Source: Paragonimus westermani (lineage: Eukaryota; Platyhelminthes; Trematoda; Plagiorchiida; Troglotrematidae). From it: DNA of 64,000 bases. The stretch lies in NCBI GenBank assembly GCA_008508345.1, contig QNGE01000285.1, positions 24,111 through 88,110 on the forward strand, written 5' to 3'. The notes beneath the pieces are model-generated. The model was not told where the DNA came from and did no database searches. It saw only the letters and a list, made by a program, of their open reading frames with translations. The position numbers and the translations under genes are program-made. Below, piece by piece: positions 1-28,600 of this stretch; within the stretch, counting starts at the first letter, position 1, and every line of letters begins with the position of its first letter.

Positions 1-82
1 GCCACCAAGGATATAACCACTCCTGTCTGTTCTTGTAACCTGGTTATCTGTAATGTGCTCGACACTTGCAGTTAAGCATTGG

Positions 83-130
83 TGTGAACCACTGATGTAT
101 TGCTGTCTATGATGATGATGACGACGACAC
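83..130 (+). repeat. Repeat tail, copy 1, ending in a GATG/GAC run
   Basis: The 24 bases from 83 to 106 recur almost unchanged at 730-753, and in a more diverged form at 15251-15280. Copy 1 is followed by short trinucleotide repeats (GAT then GAC, about 110-128). RTE-type LINEs often end in short tandem repeats, so these may be three 3' tails of one LINE family. That link is inference; no coding part is joined to this copy. Confidence 0.5.
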
Positions 131-729
131 TTGCAGGGGCGACATAAAATTGGACGTAAGTCCGCAGGTATTTGTTAATGGTTGTTACGCTAGTGCTCTT
201 GTTCAGTCCTTACGTTCGTGTAAACTTAGGTGGTTCAGACCATGTATTAAGGATGCCAGCTAGTCGTTTTCCACACCGAGCACTTTGGCGATTCTGCGGC
301 CGGCTGGTGTAGAGTGCGAGGTGGACAGATGGTGGTCTAGTTCAGAGAGATGAGATTGTTCACCAATGGGTTGGTCACTGTGGATTGAGTTCGTCTCCCG
401 GGCAGGGGCTCGCGCAATTTCCAGAGTCGGTGGCTAGAGACGTTCGGTGAGATGATAGCTAATTGGACTCTGGCGTGAATGTTGTTATTGTTCGGCCAAT
501 TTGTTTGTGAAGTGAGTGTGTTTAATGACGTGGGGCAGTGAAAGCCGTGAGGGAGTTTTTTTGTGGATGACGCCATGCTTTTACTTTTGGCTCGATTGTT
601 TTTTTTTGCAAGGTGTAGGCGCCTTGATGCTGAATATTTGCCCACAGACAGGTATTTGGTGGCTAGGTTCCCTCTCTTCTCTTCCTCTTCTTTCTTCCTG
701 GCCAAGCCTTTCTTCCTCATGGGCATCAG

Positions 730-775
730 TATGAACCATTGATGTATTGCTGTATTTGACGTTGATGGTGATGCC
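730..775 (+). repeat. Repeat tail, copy 2
   Basis: Positions 730-753 match 83-106 with about two differences, and again run into a GATG-rich tail (GTTGATGGTGATG). The same orientation and the same kind of 3' extension support a shared retroelement 3' end rather than chance. Confidence 0.5.
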
Positions 776-1409
776 TTTATGACAAAGGTGTGGATTCAAA
801 ACTGCTACGTTTAATAAATTTTCGAAATGGTTCCTAAAACGCCAAGTTCCCTTGATCTAGTTAACCAATAACGATAAAAGACATCGCGAGATGTTAAAAT
901 TTTATTTGCCTTCTTCAGTGGCGGACGTAATACATTAGAATATATAGGATGTAACTTTCGTTGGCACTTTTATTTGTTTCGCCTTCTCCCCATTTGACCA
1001 ACGTTTGTTTGTCAATTGCAGCACACCTGATTTGCTGAGCTGACTACAGTATTTTAGTGTTACGACGCTACGTGTCTGTGGGCTATTTTCCTCTGATTAA
1101 CTACCTTGTATGTACATCTACTCCCATTCATTATTGTATTTTTTTGGAGACATTTACTACAGAGTCATCACGAGTTGATCAAGACGCTCTTTTGACTGAT
1201 GGAATTTAGGTGCATAAATTCCGGTAGGACACTTGTCGTATCAATTTGTAAATCTAGCGGTCGTCTACAGAGAACATGCGGATATCAACAACATTAGAAA
1301 CAGTCAACGATTGGGCCCACGTGAAACAAGGACTGTTATCATTTCCAGAATAGATGAACTGCATAGGTCAACATTTTCTGATTACTTAGGGCCGGACGGC
1401 GAGTATTGA

Positions 1410-2307
1410 TTAAAATTGCCTCGGCGAAATCACGCAGTTCAGAATTCCGACTACGCAACAATATTCAGAACGAGTTGGCTGGGTCAAAAACGTGGACTGT
1501 TCCCGTGATGCGCTTTGCGGTGGATGGGAATAGGATTTTAGCTCACTTATTCTGTTGTCATTGTCCGTTACGTCGTCGAGCACAGCAACCACTTAGACCC
1601 ATGTTCGGCCATTCTTTGTCGTAAGCACCGATCTTTTCTGCCGATATATACGTCACCGCAAGTGCAAATGAATGATAGATTACATGTGAGGCAGAACATT
1701 TCGGCAGGTCACGATTATGGACAAACTGAGTGACACTCCTAATTGGGAGTAGCAACCGCAATTTATGCGCAGGGTGTGTACAAGTTAGAGCAGACTGTAA
1801 TTTTCAGCTTACGTCAGTTGTGATATGGTCGTATTTGATGGGTAGGTTCAAGGAGACCTGGTTCTTAGGAATCATACTCACGGCAGTCTTGGTTGGTCTT
1901 TTCTAGCTGTGAATATCAGTAAACTCGGGATATCCGTTTGTGAGCATCAGCTTCAATCTCTGCTCCTTTCCTTGCAAACAGTGATCGGTGCAACTCTGTC
2001 GCGCTTCATGAAACAGAGTTTGCATCAGACTCCTTTTGTAAGTAATTGGCGCAAAAGAAGAGAACTGCAAACGTTGCCTGCTCCAAGTGGCCTTGCGGTG
2101 CACCGAGCGGTGTAGTGAGCCATCCTGCCTTCCAGTGAGCGAAATATCTAGAAAAGACAAACTTTCGTTTGTTTCCTTCTCGTGAATGATTCTTATTAGT
2201 TCAGAGCGTGGGTTTGTCGATACAAGGTAATGCATCATGCGAGCGAGCATATATCTTCTATAGACCAGAAGTAATAGTGGGCACGACCGTCGCGGGCATC
2301 CGGTCAT
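1410..2307 (-). mobile_element. Penelope-like retroelement fragment (linker and GIY-YIG part)
   Basis: Read on the minus strand, 2307 to 1903 is open for 134 codons. It carries the signature that follows the reverse transcriptase in Penelope-like elements: a SLSFLDI segment, DGSLHRSVHRKATWSRQ, then FAPITYKRSLMQTLFHEA and NGYPEFTD. Further downstream (1761-1600) comes SASHVIYHSF followed by TYIS, a damaged version of the GIY-YIG endonuclease region, and then scrambled frames to about 1410. The reverse transcriptase itself is not visible upstream, so this is a truncated, frameshifted 3' part. Penelope-like elements encode an RT and usually a C-terminal GIY-YIG nuclease; this copy cannot make either. 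Confidence 0.7.
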
Positions 2308-3569
2308 GGTATGAGTCAGTCTTTCTTTAGTTCAGCTTTCACCAAGTCTTATGTGTGGTGGAAACAACAGTAAAATACACTTGATACTATGGCCTAATGT
2401 TAGCTGATCTTCATCAGCGCCTTTAAAATCCAGTTTCCCTAACGAAAATTAGTTAGTGCTGCTTGCTCTCTTGTCTCTGTCGCTTTGCCTGTGTACACTG
2501 GCCGGACTGAAAAAGGAATCAATTTGACTGTACGACGATGACCGTATGTGCTCTTTCCCCTGATTGTCCGCCATGCGGCTGCCTTAAGGTGTCAACACCC
2601 AATCATCTGTGATGAGCAAAGCAAATTGTTGTGTTGTTTTGGCGCCTGAATGCACTTTCCTCTGACGTTGCGGCGTTTGTTCGTTGCAGTAGCGGTCTAA
2701 GTCAAATAGAACCTTTTGGTTCTAGGAAATGAACACATTCGGTTATCCCCAGGATTCAATCAACTTGAGTGATTTTCCCCAGAGTTTGGGGAAGAAGTAG
2801 AATTTGTATAAAAAAGCTGATTTTTCAGGTCTGTATATTCCAGAATAGAGGGGTGCATGACTCAGAAGTCGAAAAACGGCAAAAATGACCTGTTGATCAT
2901 TGTGGTGTTAAGCCTTTTCATTGGCCCGTCCATCTCAATTCCAATTTCGAATCTATTTTTCTCAAAGAAGGCGTGCTACCAGCTACGTTCCAAAGACGGT
3001 ATCATTGTAACAGTACCTTTTGAAATGAATCACGGGCCATCCGGATTCACCTTGTTGTTACAAGATTGCCAGGTCAGTACGTAGTGTACAGGGTACAAAT
3101 ATGATCAATCTGAATGCCTACATCAACAAAAAAGCCAATGACCCACTGCAACCGACCCTCGTGGACCCATATCAATATGAAACACCCACATTCATCGCTA
3201 TCGGTGGAATAGTCACCCCTGTAGCCCGCCTTCCGGGGTCCTGGTTAGACTAGGATGCTGCCACAAAACCCCTCGGCTCAGTGAATGTCACAGGACAAGA
3301 AACGCATACGGGTGTCTACAGGTGATTGTACATGTTTATGAACGTCTTATTCTTGTGGACTAAAATCCAAAAACTGGATCGGCTTGCACATTCTGGGATG
3401 CCCTAAATAAAAACGACTTATGCTATGTTCTGCTTTCTCTGGGTTATCTTAATGACGCTATTGGCGAAGGTGGTTTAAATGCATTTTGTGGTATGCTGTG
3501 CGCTCGACGCTCCTAGCGGTGTGGCTTTGGTAGGAAGATCCAGCTGTGCCCTCCCACATTCCTTTTTAG
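2308..3569. other. Region upstream of the first recognised QARS exon
   Basis: I looked here for the N-terminal domain of glutaminyl-tRNA synthetase and did not find it. A + strand open frame at 2857-3084 (75 codons) has a hydrophobic stretch (LLIIVVLSLFIGPSISIPI) but no family I recognise, and the following 3085-3330 is partly open in another frame. No TATA box or CpG-rich promoter is obvious. Just before the first exon, a pyrimidine-rich tract ends in CCTTTTTAG at 3561-3569, which looks like a splice acceptor. Confidence 0.4.
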
Positions 3570-3576
3570 CATAATC

Positions 3577-19467
<15,891 letters not shown>

Positions 19468-21120
19468 AATTTTACTTCCGTGTTGGACACTTTGCCGGTT
19501 ACTTTTTCTTCTATGTGAAGCCTCGTATGTTCGCGTTTTCTTAAGTATCCCATTGTTGATGTGGTATCAATCTTTCTACGTTTGTTGGTGCATATTGTTT
19601 TGCCGGTGTTCTCATGTTTTCGGGATTGGAAGAAGACGTAACTTATTTTGGATTCATTCTCGTTGGCTTTTGTTTACAAGTTTGGCGGATAAAAGCGTGG
19701 TGTAGATAAGGGATCATTTGGCTTCCCGCATTTCACCTGTGTGATTGCGAATACGGGGACGAACCCTTTGGGTTCATTATTTCTCGTAACAGTTTATGTG
19801 TGCAAAAGCGAACCACAGTCGGGAGTCCAGACGACGATCTTTTCTGATCATCAATAGAGTCGAAGCGCTGTCTAGGCTGGGGCGTGACAGCGATCGTACT
19901 AAGATGAAGAGGCCTTACATGAGGCTTTCATTCTGCGTTAATTGGGAAATGTTGGTGTCACTCATACAATTGATGCTTTCCCTCTTCATTATGAAGACTG
20001 AAGCTCAATAGGGATGCCATCAGCTCTCTAGGATTCTAGCCGGATTACATTGGGCACTTGTCAGGCCTGACAGCCTGACACAATGAGCTTCGGGGAATAA
20101 TATTGTGTAAGTGCTTACCCCTGATCTGTAACTCAGAACGAGACGTTTTTGATAGTACCACACGCTAATTAACTAATTGGCTCATGCGTGCTTCACTGTT
20201 TGGCAGTTCACACTATTAGTGGCTCTTTCTAGCGATGAAGCGGTTTGGGAGGTTTGTTCGTCGACGTGAATCACCCAAAGTCGACGGCACAACGTGACAA
20301 ATAATCCGGCTACTCATAAGTAATCAAAATATGTTCAGAAAACGTTCGGGCGCTCTTCTGTCACACTTTTCACCAAGCGGCCCGACCGTTAAACTACAGG
20401 TGTTATGCTAGCCTATGACGATCCTGTCATATAAGATAAATTTTTTGTCTTCCGAGAGCGGTTGGAGGTCCGTGCTAGTCCGTTATTTGTTTATTGGAGT
20501 TGGAATAATCTGTCCGGCCCAACCGTACTGCCTTTATCTCACCCGCAAATTCTGGGAAGAAGACCAAAGCAACTGACATAAGGCACAAAAGAAGGCGTGT
20601 GTTTCATAGGTACCATAGGGAATAGGCTCGTATGCTTATTTTCGAAGTTACCACCATACTTAAGTCTCCGGTAATTGTGACCTCCGTTTGCAGGCGCCCT
20701 CTGTTGACTGTGTTTATTCATCTGTCCATCCATTCCAGTGTGTCTTAGTTCTGTTTTCGAGAAGTCACGAAAGCATGCTAAGCGGCCAGTAATCGATGCG
20801 TGGTGCTGTTGAGCACTGCCTTTAAATGAGTTCTATTTAGCATTGTCGCACATCTTGCTCACATTCCATGCAACTCAAGCACTATTGAGTATGCTTCTTC
20901 GCCATATCGAAAAGCGTCATCAACCAGCTATGTTCATCGTCCCTCGAATCTCAGTCAAGAAGCCGATAACACTGCTAAAGCAAGCTGTGGTGTCAATGGT
21001 TTCATTTTCCGAACTCGGGTCACACCGCCAGATTGCCATTTCCGACAAAACCCCTCACTCTCAAGCAAAACCCGGCGAGGCAAGCAGTGAGTTGACATCC
21101 GTAAGAATTGCCCAAGCCAA
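19468..21120. other. Downstream of QARS, no gene recognised
   Basis: It contains the unassigned QARS 3' UTR and intergenic sequence. A + strand open frame at 20843-21241 (132 codons) has no family I know, and it overlaps the LTR-like segment on the other strand. A short palindrome-like GTCAGGCCTGACAGCCTGAC lies near 20061. Nothing else is clear. Confidence 0.45.
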
Positions 21121-21164
21121 CAAAACCTGTGTTTCTATTGGATCGTCCCCTTTGGTACACGCTC

Positions 21165-21380
21165 AGTTGTTTGACCCCAAAAACGAGAAATCAGAAGAGA
21201 CGCGGCTGCACTCTTTATTGGACGAGCGAGACAAAACTTAGACCACAGAAGCTCTAGATTTATAGGACTAACGATTACCATAGATGGGCGACAGACACGA
21301 AGCGAATCAATTGAGACAGTCATAGATGGCAGTCAGGGAGTCAGAACAAATCACATTACAGGGGGTACCAGAGGGCAGAC
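21165..21380 (-). mobile_element. Possible solo LTR (TATA box and polyadenylation signal close together)
   Basis: On the minus strand a TATAAA (21264-21259) is followed about 40 nt later by AATAAA (21219-21214) and then by GGGGTCAAACA. A promoter TATA box with a poly(A) signal just downstream is the compact U3-R layout of many LTR retrotransposons. No second LTR, primer-binding site or gag/pol was found nearby, so a solo LTR or chance are both possible. It lies directly downstream of the RTE fragment on the same strand. Confidence 0.3.
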
Positions 21381-21479
21381 ACGAGAAAATAGACTGACCA
21401 GACAGCGCACAGGTGTTCGACCGCACGCCTGCAATCTGATTGGCTGAGTGGGACCATGCCACCACCCACAACCATAGCA

Positions 21480-22500
21480 TCCGAGCTGGGTCGGTCGGTC
21501 GATGTAGCGTGATGCGTCCTAGCTGTCTCGTTAGGAGATGCGCCTCCTAACAGTTTCCAACACACGCCGTCAATGGATCTGAGATACCGATGATCTAGGA
21601 CGGACGGTGAACATCCTCCGCGCAGATGGATCAAGTTTTGCAGCCGTCTAGCAAGGTCCCTTTTGCAGTGGGATCATACACTCGGTCTTTCATAGAAAGG
21701 CTGAGGTCATGTGGACGCCGCACATTTCGTACTATGGCGATCGTCAATCTAGCATTGGCCATACGACCTGTAATGCCATCAGACATTTGATCAGTGCTGA
21801 TGCACTTCCAGACCATCTCCGACGATTCACGATCGCGAGTGAGAGGGGGCACAGAGTCCTGTCAACCTTGTGACCGCACTTTGCACTGAGATGGTGCAAG
21901 TGCCATACAAAGTTGGCGATTTAAAATACCTGGGATTGCTGTGACCCCTCACAGATTAGGACACTTGTTCGCACACTTTCTTGATTTCGAGCACTTGGGA
22001 GCATTTCCATGCTATCGTATTCACATTCTTTTGGGACGCACACTAGGATCGCATCTACTCCGAATTTTACATGAGAAACAGCCCTGTGGCACCCGGTTGG
22101 AAACGCTGTAAGTTAGCGATACGCTAGTGTAAGCCCTAATCGATCAGAGCTTTATTAATAAAATGCTTCCAGGAAGTTCAAGTACTTCTCTGGTGCACTA
22201 AATCAACAAGCAGCCTCAGAATGCAACTGTGTCAACTAAATCAAAGGCGACGATTGTCGCCGTTCCATATGAACGGCGGAATGTGAAGGTGGGACCGATG
22301 CAATCATATCCAGGAAGAAATCTAGCTTGCCTCTGGGCGATACTTTGTTCACGTATTGCGCCTGGACCACGAAGTAGTGTGGCTGGGTGTACCTTTGATG
22401 CGATAGGAATCTGGCTAATCCGCGATAGTTTGCACATGAAAGTTGAGGTGATGTTAACCAGAAACCAATCATTTTGTGCAACTACAAAACTCACGTTTCA
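21480..22500 (-). mobile_element. RTE-type LINE, RT domain to C-terminus (broken)
   Basis: Reading from 22494 down the minus strand: REQSIAQRQARFLPGYDCIG, then FTFRR and ATIVAFDLVDTVAF, which corresponds to the QAGFRPGRGC and FLD-AFDSVD motifs of RTE-type reverse transcriptases. Then come RAYTSV and VSNRVPQGCF (about 22110-22060), the QG motif region. Finally ITGRMANARLTIAIVRNVRR (about 21780-21720) and SVLDHRYLRSI (about 21600) match the C-terminal segment. The catalytic YADD block falls in a part too scrambled to read. Stops and frameshifts show it is inactive. The C-terminal signatures match the LINE in QARS intron 3, so the two are probably related families. Confidence 0.7.
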
Positions 22501-23414
22501 ACAAGACTCATCCGTTCAGAAGGTTCTATAAACAGTGCGGAACAAAGGCGTAAGGTTATGGGATTCACAGAAATATTTTCCTTTTAGATGGTACAGGAAG
22601 AAGCAGGAGTCGAGTGTCTTTGTTAACGGCGATTCACTGTTGTTAAACAACGCTGCGCTATCTGTTAACGGTCCAGTAACGTGACAAGTCTGGAAAATAT
22701 ACCTAACCGCGAACACCATGCCAGTAAGGCTGCGACTGGTCCATACTCTAAACTACAATTCGGGAGCATTCTTAAGGTTTCGACGTTAAGTCGATTGATC
22801 AAGGTTTCTGCTAGATCCTTTCCATCATAGCTCAACAGACTTGTTCTCTGTTAACACCGTCTGTGTTCTGCTGGCTCCCTTTACTTTTAAATAAAGTTGC
22901 AGAGTGGTACTGTCTGCTGTTTCCAGAAACGGTGAACCATTTGGAGCAGAACGCATTTCAGAACTGGACTGCCCTTCTTCGGAATTCCGCTTGACAACCC
23001 TCTTTTGCTCGTAGTCTTTCCAACTCGAAGTTGTCTAGTGGCCTTCTGCACTTCAACCAAACCCGGAGAGGTGTAACAAGTTGTTGACTGGCTAGCTGGA
23101 AGGCCTACCTAAATGCAAAACCTGCTATCGAATTTGAGTGTTATTCAATTCACCTCAACCATAATTCCTGCTACTTGTCGTTAGGTTATCAACCGTCATC
23201 CAGCCTGTATTTGTAGACTGCCGATCATTTCGTGAGATATTCACAATGTCTTCCGGTTTTGTGCGCGAACCGCCGTTCCCTAGTACTTCAGTGGACTGGG
23301 CAGAGGGATCAAAAGTTTCCTCGGATGGATGATAGGACCCTTTGTTTTAGGTAGTCAACATAACCTCATCAGCTCATCTTGCTGCATCGATTTAGCGAGG
23401 CATTCACGTTCAGA
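22501..23414. other. No recognisable feature
   Basis: Only short frames. It could hold diverged 5' parts of the neighbouring LINEs, but no endonuclease motif could be picked out. Confidence 0.4.
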
Positions 23415-23490
23415 GCCCTGGCAGATGGCGTCTTGTATCCACAGGCATTTCTCAGGGCAGCGTGATGGACCCTGCACAGAACCTTTGACT
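23415..23490 (+). mobile_element. Short CR1-like RT trace
   Basis: One + strand frame reads VSTGISQGSVMDPAQN (about 23434-23480), close to the SGVPQGSVLGPLLF motif of CR1/jockey-type reverse transcriptases. It ends in a stop, and the flanks do not extend the match, so this is either a very decayed fragment or chance. Confidence 0.3.
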
Positions 23491-23723
23491 TAAAAGCCTG
23501 ATATTTGAGATATTTGTTTGGCTATCTTAGGGGACCCTACCTATAGCCGATGAATGACTAGTCTGACATTGAGGAAGTAACGCAGCACACTGGTATGGTG
23601 ACCGGGACTTTAAAGTCTAATTCCCATTGCTACTGCATGCAGCAGGTGTATTCAAAACTACGTCAAGTAACCGAGATGTATTGTTAGATTTCTGACCACA
23701 GGCCTGTTCACCGGCGGTAACTG

Positions 23724-24205
23724 TCAATTGTTGAGCAATCGGAGTGCTCGTTGTTCGAGAATGACTTTTGTGATTCGCTTCTTCTCACGGCAGCGAACAG
23801 CAATGTTGCAACTATAAATACGGTTGCGTCGTACACGCGTAAAATAGCATATCCTTACTTCAGCGTGGTGAGCACTGATATATAATCCTACGGCTGCGAC
23901 TGCTTTTCGTCTGGCAACTTCCCCTTGACATGTTTGACGATTGTACTTCAAAAGGGTTCGGAGCTCTAGTAAGGATGGACCGACGGGTAACGCAGTAGGC
24001 GAGCTTGTCCACGATAGCGAAGTAAAAGGAACGGCTAAGAACGACCACACGTGGTTGGTCGCAGCAGCTTCCGGATTAGCCTGCCACAATGACCAAAGGC
24101 GAGGGACGTCTGCGCAAATGCGTCAGTGTGAGTAGCTTATGGTAGTCAGCCGTGTAAGCCCGAAGAAATATGACTAGGAGACGTGTAAAAGGAGGCCTTT
24201 TAGGC
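23724..24205 (-). repeat. Dispersed repeat D, copy 1
   Basis: A minus-strand frame is open for 121 codons (24089-23724) without a domain I know. The segment 24070-24124 recurs at 63842-63898, and a second block from about 24154 to 24202 recurs at about 63956-64000, in the same order and orientation with similar spacing. This shows a dispersed element at least 130 bp long with two copies in this window. Whether the 121-codon frame is coding is unknown. Confidence 0.6.
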
Positions 24206-24479
24206 TCAGCTGACGGTTACTGGTTAGCCACGTGATAGGCTGATGTGAGATCGAAAAACTTATTCCTGGGGAGCAAGAAATAAGGACTCCATTGGTAGAA
24301 TCTAAGCTGAGGTAGATATCGGAAGTGTCAGGTATGGAGAATTTCAATACAGGAGCATATGTTAATTCTTCTTAAGTAGGATTGGGAAGAGAAACTAAGA
24401 TTTAAATTCGGACTGACAACCAAACAAAATCTTCATCATACAATGCGCCAGAAATCTGAAAGAAAAACTTTGGCTAGCC

Positions 24480-25600
24480 GCTATATTTCAGGTTTCTGAA
24501 AAGAAGAGCGGATGTTCGGCCAAAAGATCGCGCGTTGATAGGTAAGAACGAAGAATGCATTTATTGGTTTAACCTGTCTGCATCTAACACACGCCGTCCC
24601 TTCGTTGACCGTCAGTTGTGGGTACGTTGGTGACTTGACAGTCCGATATGACCAGAACATTCGTGGCCCCATTCGTCGTAGCACCACGCAGTCGCTCCAT
24701 TGCACGTTTGAATTCAGTACTGCGCGGCTGTAACCTATCGAATTTTCGGTCGCCCGTCCGAGTCGGGTGATCCGGCTCAAGACTGTGTTCTTCTATAGTC
24801 TAAGATTGACCGTACGATGCGAAAGACTTGTTTGGATAACACCATCGTTTCACAGTTGCTGTTCACTAAGATTTCGCTCACTTGCTTCTAGCTGGCTGCG
24901 TAGCAGCTGCATTGAGATCCGTTCCTCAGTCATCCAAAGTACGTGTCCTGGCCAACTAGCTGGCTGTGCGTTAACACGGATTCGTTCCTTTTCATGTCTG
25001 TTCGACGGGGTACCTCGGTTTTTAGGACCAAATCCGGCCATCTAGTTCTCAGGATTCGTCTTCGACGTTGTAGTAGAAGGGGATTCAGGTACCGCCTAAC
25101 TCGATGTGGTGTCTGGGTCTCATTTATTTATGGACACTGCAGTGGACAAGCAGTTTTGTTCTCAAGTTAAAGCTGCAGTTTTTATAGACATCTCTCACGA
25201 GTTCCAAAAACGGTGCTAGCTTTGACTACGCGAGTTGGCAACTCATTATCCACAGATACATGCATTAAGAGGGTCCCACCCAAGTTACGAAATTCACAGC
25301 CACGGTCCACAGTTGCCGATTCCATGGGTAGGCGGAACTGCTCGGGAAGGCTTAAAAATTGACACGGCGGTCAATAACTTCTTGGCCAGTCGCTGCAATT
25401 TTTTCATGCTCATTATTTGCACACTGCCATCTGCAAACATCAACATGAGAGTGGTCAAATTACTTAACCGGGTTGGAGATCTGAGACTTCGAATATTCAG
25501 CAGGCTGTCACTCAGGCGGTATTCGAATTGCATACCGTCTTTTGAGCTCTGAAGTACAAGTAGACTGTTGTATACAGTCGACTGCACAAACGAAAACTAG
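24480..25600 (-). mobile_element. LINE fragment, RT finger-palm end and C-terminal region
   Basis: From 25587 down the minus strand: MQFEYRLSDSLLNIRSLRSP, then TTLMLMFADGSVQIMSMKKL and a LTAVSIF segment. This matches the RT palm of LINEs with a FADD box (here FADG, so a catalytic Asp is lost), followed by the AD-x-x-x-LQ pattern. Further down come RRILRTRWPDLVLKTEVPRR (about 25070-25000), then RVNAQPASWPGHVLWMTEER (about 24980-24920), the usual WAGHVVRM block near the LINE C-terminus. More conserved-looking text continues to about 24490 in several frames. The element is broken by frameshifts. The clade was not determined. Confidence 0.65.
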
Positions 25601-28600
25601 TCCAGAAAGCCATTCCCCTGAATTGAAATGGTGACCATGCAGGGATGCACTAAGCATACACAGGCACCTAAACACACGGCAAACAATACCTTAACTGTCA
25701 CATTACTTGATGGGACAGTCAGACTACACATATGCACACCAAACTGACTAAGTCAGAATCATCGTTCAGACATTAACTACTCACCTGAACACTATTGATC
25801 CAGTTTGTCGACGACTGAACGGGTAGATTTAACGTTAATGTAACACTGACTATTGGTGCCTGAGATAGTGGTGCGTTGGACTGTTTATACAATAAAATTC
25901 GTGAAATACTTCAAGGTACCTGAGTTTACGACCTACGTCATATGACGATTTAACAACTCGTGAATGGAGCAGAAGTGATCGTACATGAATTTTGTTGCTG
26001 CGTAGAACGATTCTTCCAAGTAGCCTGTACTTCAACGTTTTTTAACCTCAGCGAAAATAATTTTAGAACAGTGGAAGATGTTTACTAATTCATAGTTAAG
26101 TTGATTAGTAGAATCGTTCAAATTCAAATGTGTTGTGCCATATTCTTAGATATTCCGATCCCAGAAAGAAAAGACTAATCGTTTTGCACATGATTGGTAT
26201 GCCAAACAACTCAAGATTGTACTAGACCTGCCAGTTCGCTTCCCGTAGACATGAAAGATAATGAGATCACTCTAACTTACTGAACCATGGAGAGAAACGT
26301 TACGTTGTTAGTAACATCTAGCCAGGAATATTGAAGTTTCTTTCTCATAAATTGATGCCTGAAGCCAATGATGAGTACAATGAGGCCGTGATTGCCTAAG
26401 GAAGCTATTAGTGCTTTACATTGTTATTTGTTTACAACTGACTGTTTACAGCTGACTGAACACAGACGTATTAATAGACATGGAATATGTGCAGCATTGA
26501 ACTGTCGATTAAGGTTCAATTACGCCTGAGGCAGACAAAATCTTGAAGGTGTCTTTTGTTTCATAATATTTATTTACCACAAGGTGTCGTGGAACCATGC
26601 AGTGGTCATCAGGCATTTGGGAGACCGCCGATTTTTACCGTGCTTCAAATAATTTCAAATTATACCGAACACTCGGAACTAATAGGGTTAGTCTAAACCG
26701 AATGCCCAACAGGAGTTCAATTGGGTAAGGGGGATGGGAAATTCGAACACCGCTGTACGTAATTTCAGAACTAAGAAAATGTCAACAAACAGTAATTGAG
26801 TGCCGAGAGATTAAAATCCTAAAGATCCATGAAACTTTGACCCTAAAGATTTGTTAATCGTGCCTGAGAGATGAATAAGTAGATATACTACCTTGTAGCA
26901 GAAATCTGATTGTGAAGTTTGCCCGACCAAAAGTCCCCGTGGATTCCTCAAAGCAGTCTTGGAATGTCTGAACATATTTTCGGTTATGCTCACGGCCAGC
27001 ATACTGTCCATTTTTATATTCCATCAGGAATGTGAACAGGTGAGTCTCAGTCACTGGGAGACTTTGAGTCTTGAAACAATGGACACCCTAGACAGTCCAT
27101 ATATTGAAACCGAAAAAATAACTTGTCTTCCTCACAAAGCACCCATTCACAAGAATCTAGAAAAAAGTACTAGCAGTTAGATTAGAAATGGATATGAATT
27201 ACTCCAAAGCGTTGTATTGAACTTGTATATCAACCTAGTGAGAGACACTGTATACAATTAACGGCTGTATTTATAAAATTTTGCAGCTATTCGCTGATAG
27301 TAAGCAACAGGCAGACCCTAAGTTGGAGCATTCGTAGGTCATGAGACATTAGTTAACATATACTTAAATATCTGTAATTCTCTGTAATTAATATATTCAG
27401 AGAACTTATACGACCGAATTCATAAGTTTGATGTACTTGACCAAATTCTATTCTAGAAGATCATGCTTTTCAGCTGTCTCCAAAATTCACATGTTCGACG
27501 AGCGTGGAAGTGAATTGAACACACACACGCACCGTAAACCCACCCTTGTGCAGTTACGTCTCCGAGAGTGCTCGTATTTCTGATCCTCATTAGCAGATAG
27601 TGATTCACTCCAAGTTTTCGAAGAAACTCACGCGCGCACAAGTGTGTCCCAAATTCCAACGGGTAAAACTAACTGAAGTATAGACAGCGTGAGCATACGG
27701 TCACAACAGCGTGAACAAAACACTGTCAGTCTGTTCTCCTTCGAATCAAATCTCGTATCTCAAGTTGTGACGAGTTCACAAGTGCCTTCAATTCTACGAA
27801 ATCTACCATATCTATAGTGAAACTTCAAGTGTAATGAGTCTTTCGACGTTCAATGGGAAGAAAACGAGCATGAAGAGAGAAGGTGTGTTTTCATTCCGAA
27901 ATTTGCCTGTGCTAAGCGTCATTTAAAAAATAATTTAAAAGTGCAAAATTCATCCGATTACAAAACTGAGTCTATTTTGCTGAAATGTATGCAACTACAG
28001 TTCCGTGGTACGGATGTGTTTGGTTACAATTGTCTCAAGACTCTGTAAGCTGACATTTGTAACTTGACAGCTATTAACGAGACCCAGTGTGTATTCGTTC
28101 ATCTGCTGCTTGAATGCGCCAACAGCAGTTTGTGTCTCTTACACGTAAGCAACCACCTAATGCGCAGTCCCCAGTGAAGCGCACCACTGTAGACTTGTTT
28201 ATTTGGACGTTTAATTAATTTGGCTGCTTCAGAGCTATATAACTTACGATGGCCGAATGTGCGGAGTGTAACTCGTTCAGCGCACCTATCCCTCACTATC
28301 AATATTGCTACACACGAGCACGTGAACAATTCTAATATAAGCTAACGCGATTCAATGGTAAAGATAACCTGGAAACTGAACTCAGTGTTTCTTTTGCCTG
28401 AACACCATACAAATGATTCCACAACCTTATCACCAATGACATTCAGATCAACTTCGGCTCGAATGCTCCAGTACAGCTGCCAACACGTTTGTTTCAGAGT
28501 ATTCTTCCAAATTCGATAAGACAGTTCTTTTGCAAATTTTATGGTCAGCATACCGAGAATAGGTAGTTTGCAAGTTGGCAGCATTTTATCTTCTTGCTCC

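Larger units (their letters stand above)
1..1409. other. Intergenic, repeat-rich, no gene recognised
   Basis: No convincing exon is visible. A minus-strand open frame of 129 codons at 337-726 is rich in Lys, Arg and Glu at its start, and matches nothing I recognise. It overlaps a pyrimidine-rich + strand stretch near 670-720, so low complexity explains it better than coding. Two copies of a repeat tail (83-130 and 730-775) lie here. From about 790 to 1409 I see nothing but AT-rich sequence. Confidence 0.5.

Noticed and set aside
337..726. 129-codon minus-strand open frame with a basic N-terminal half
   Set aside because: It overlaps pyrimidine-rich sequence that creates Lys/Arg/Glu runs by itself, and no domain or splice context supports it.
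2857..3084. 75-codon + strand frame with a membrane-like stretch just upstream of QARS
   Set aside because: It does not resemble the GlnRS N-terminus or another known protein, and nothing shows it is translated.
20843..21241. 132-codon + strand frame after QARS
   Set aside because: No known domain; it lies over an LTR-like segment on the other strand, and its composition is not distinctive.
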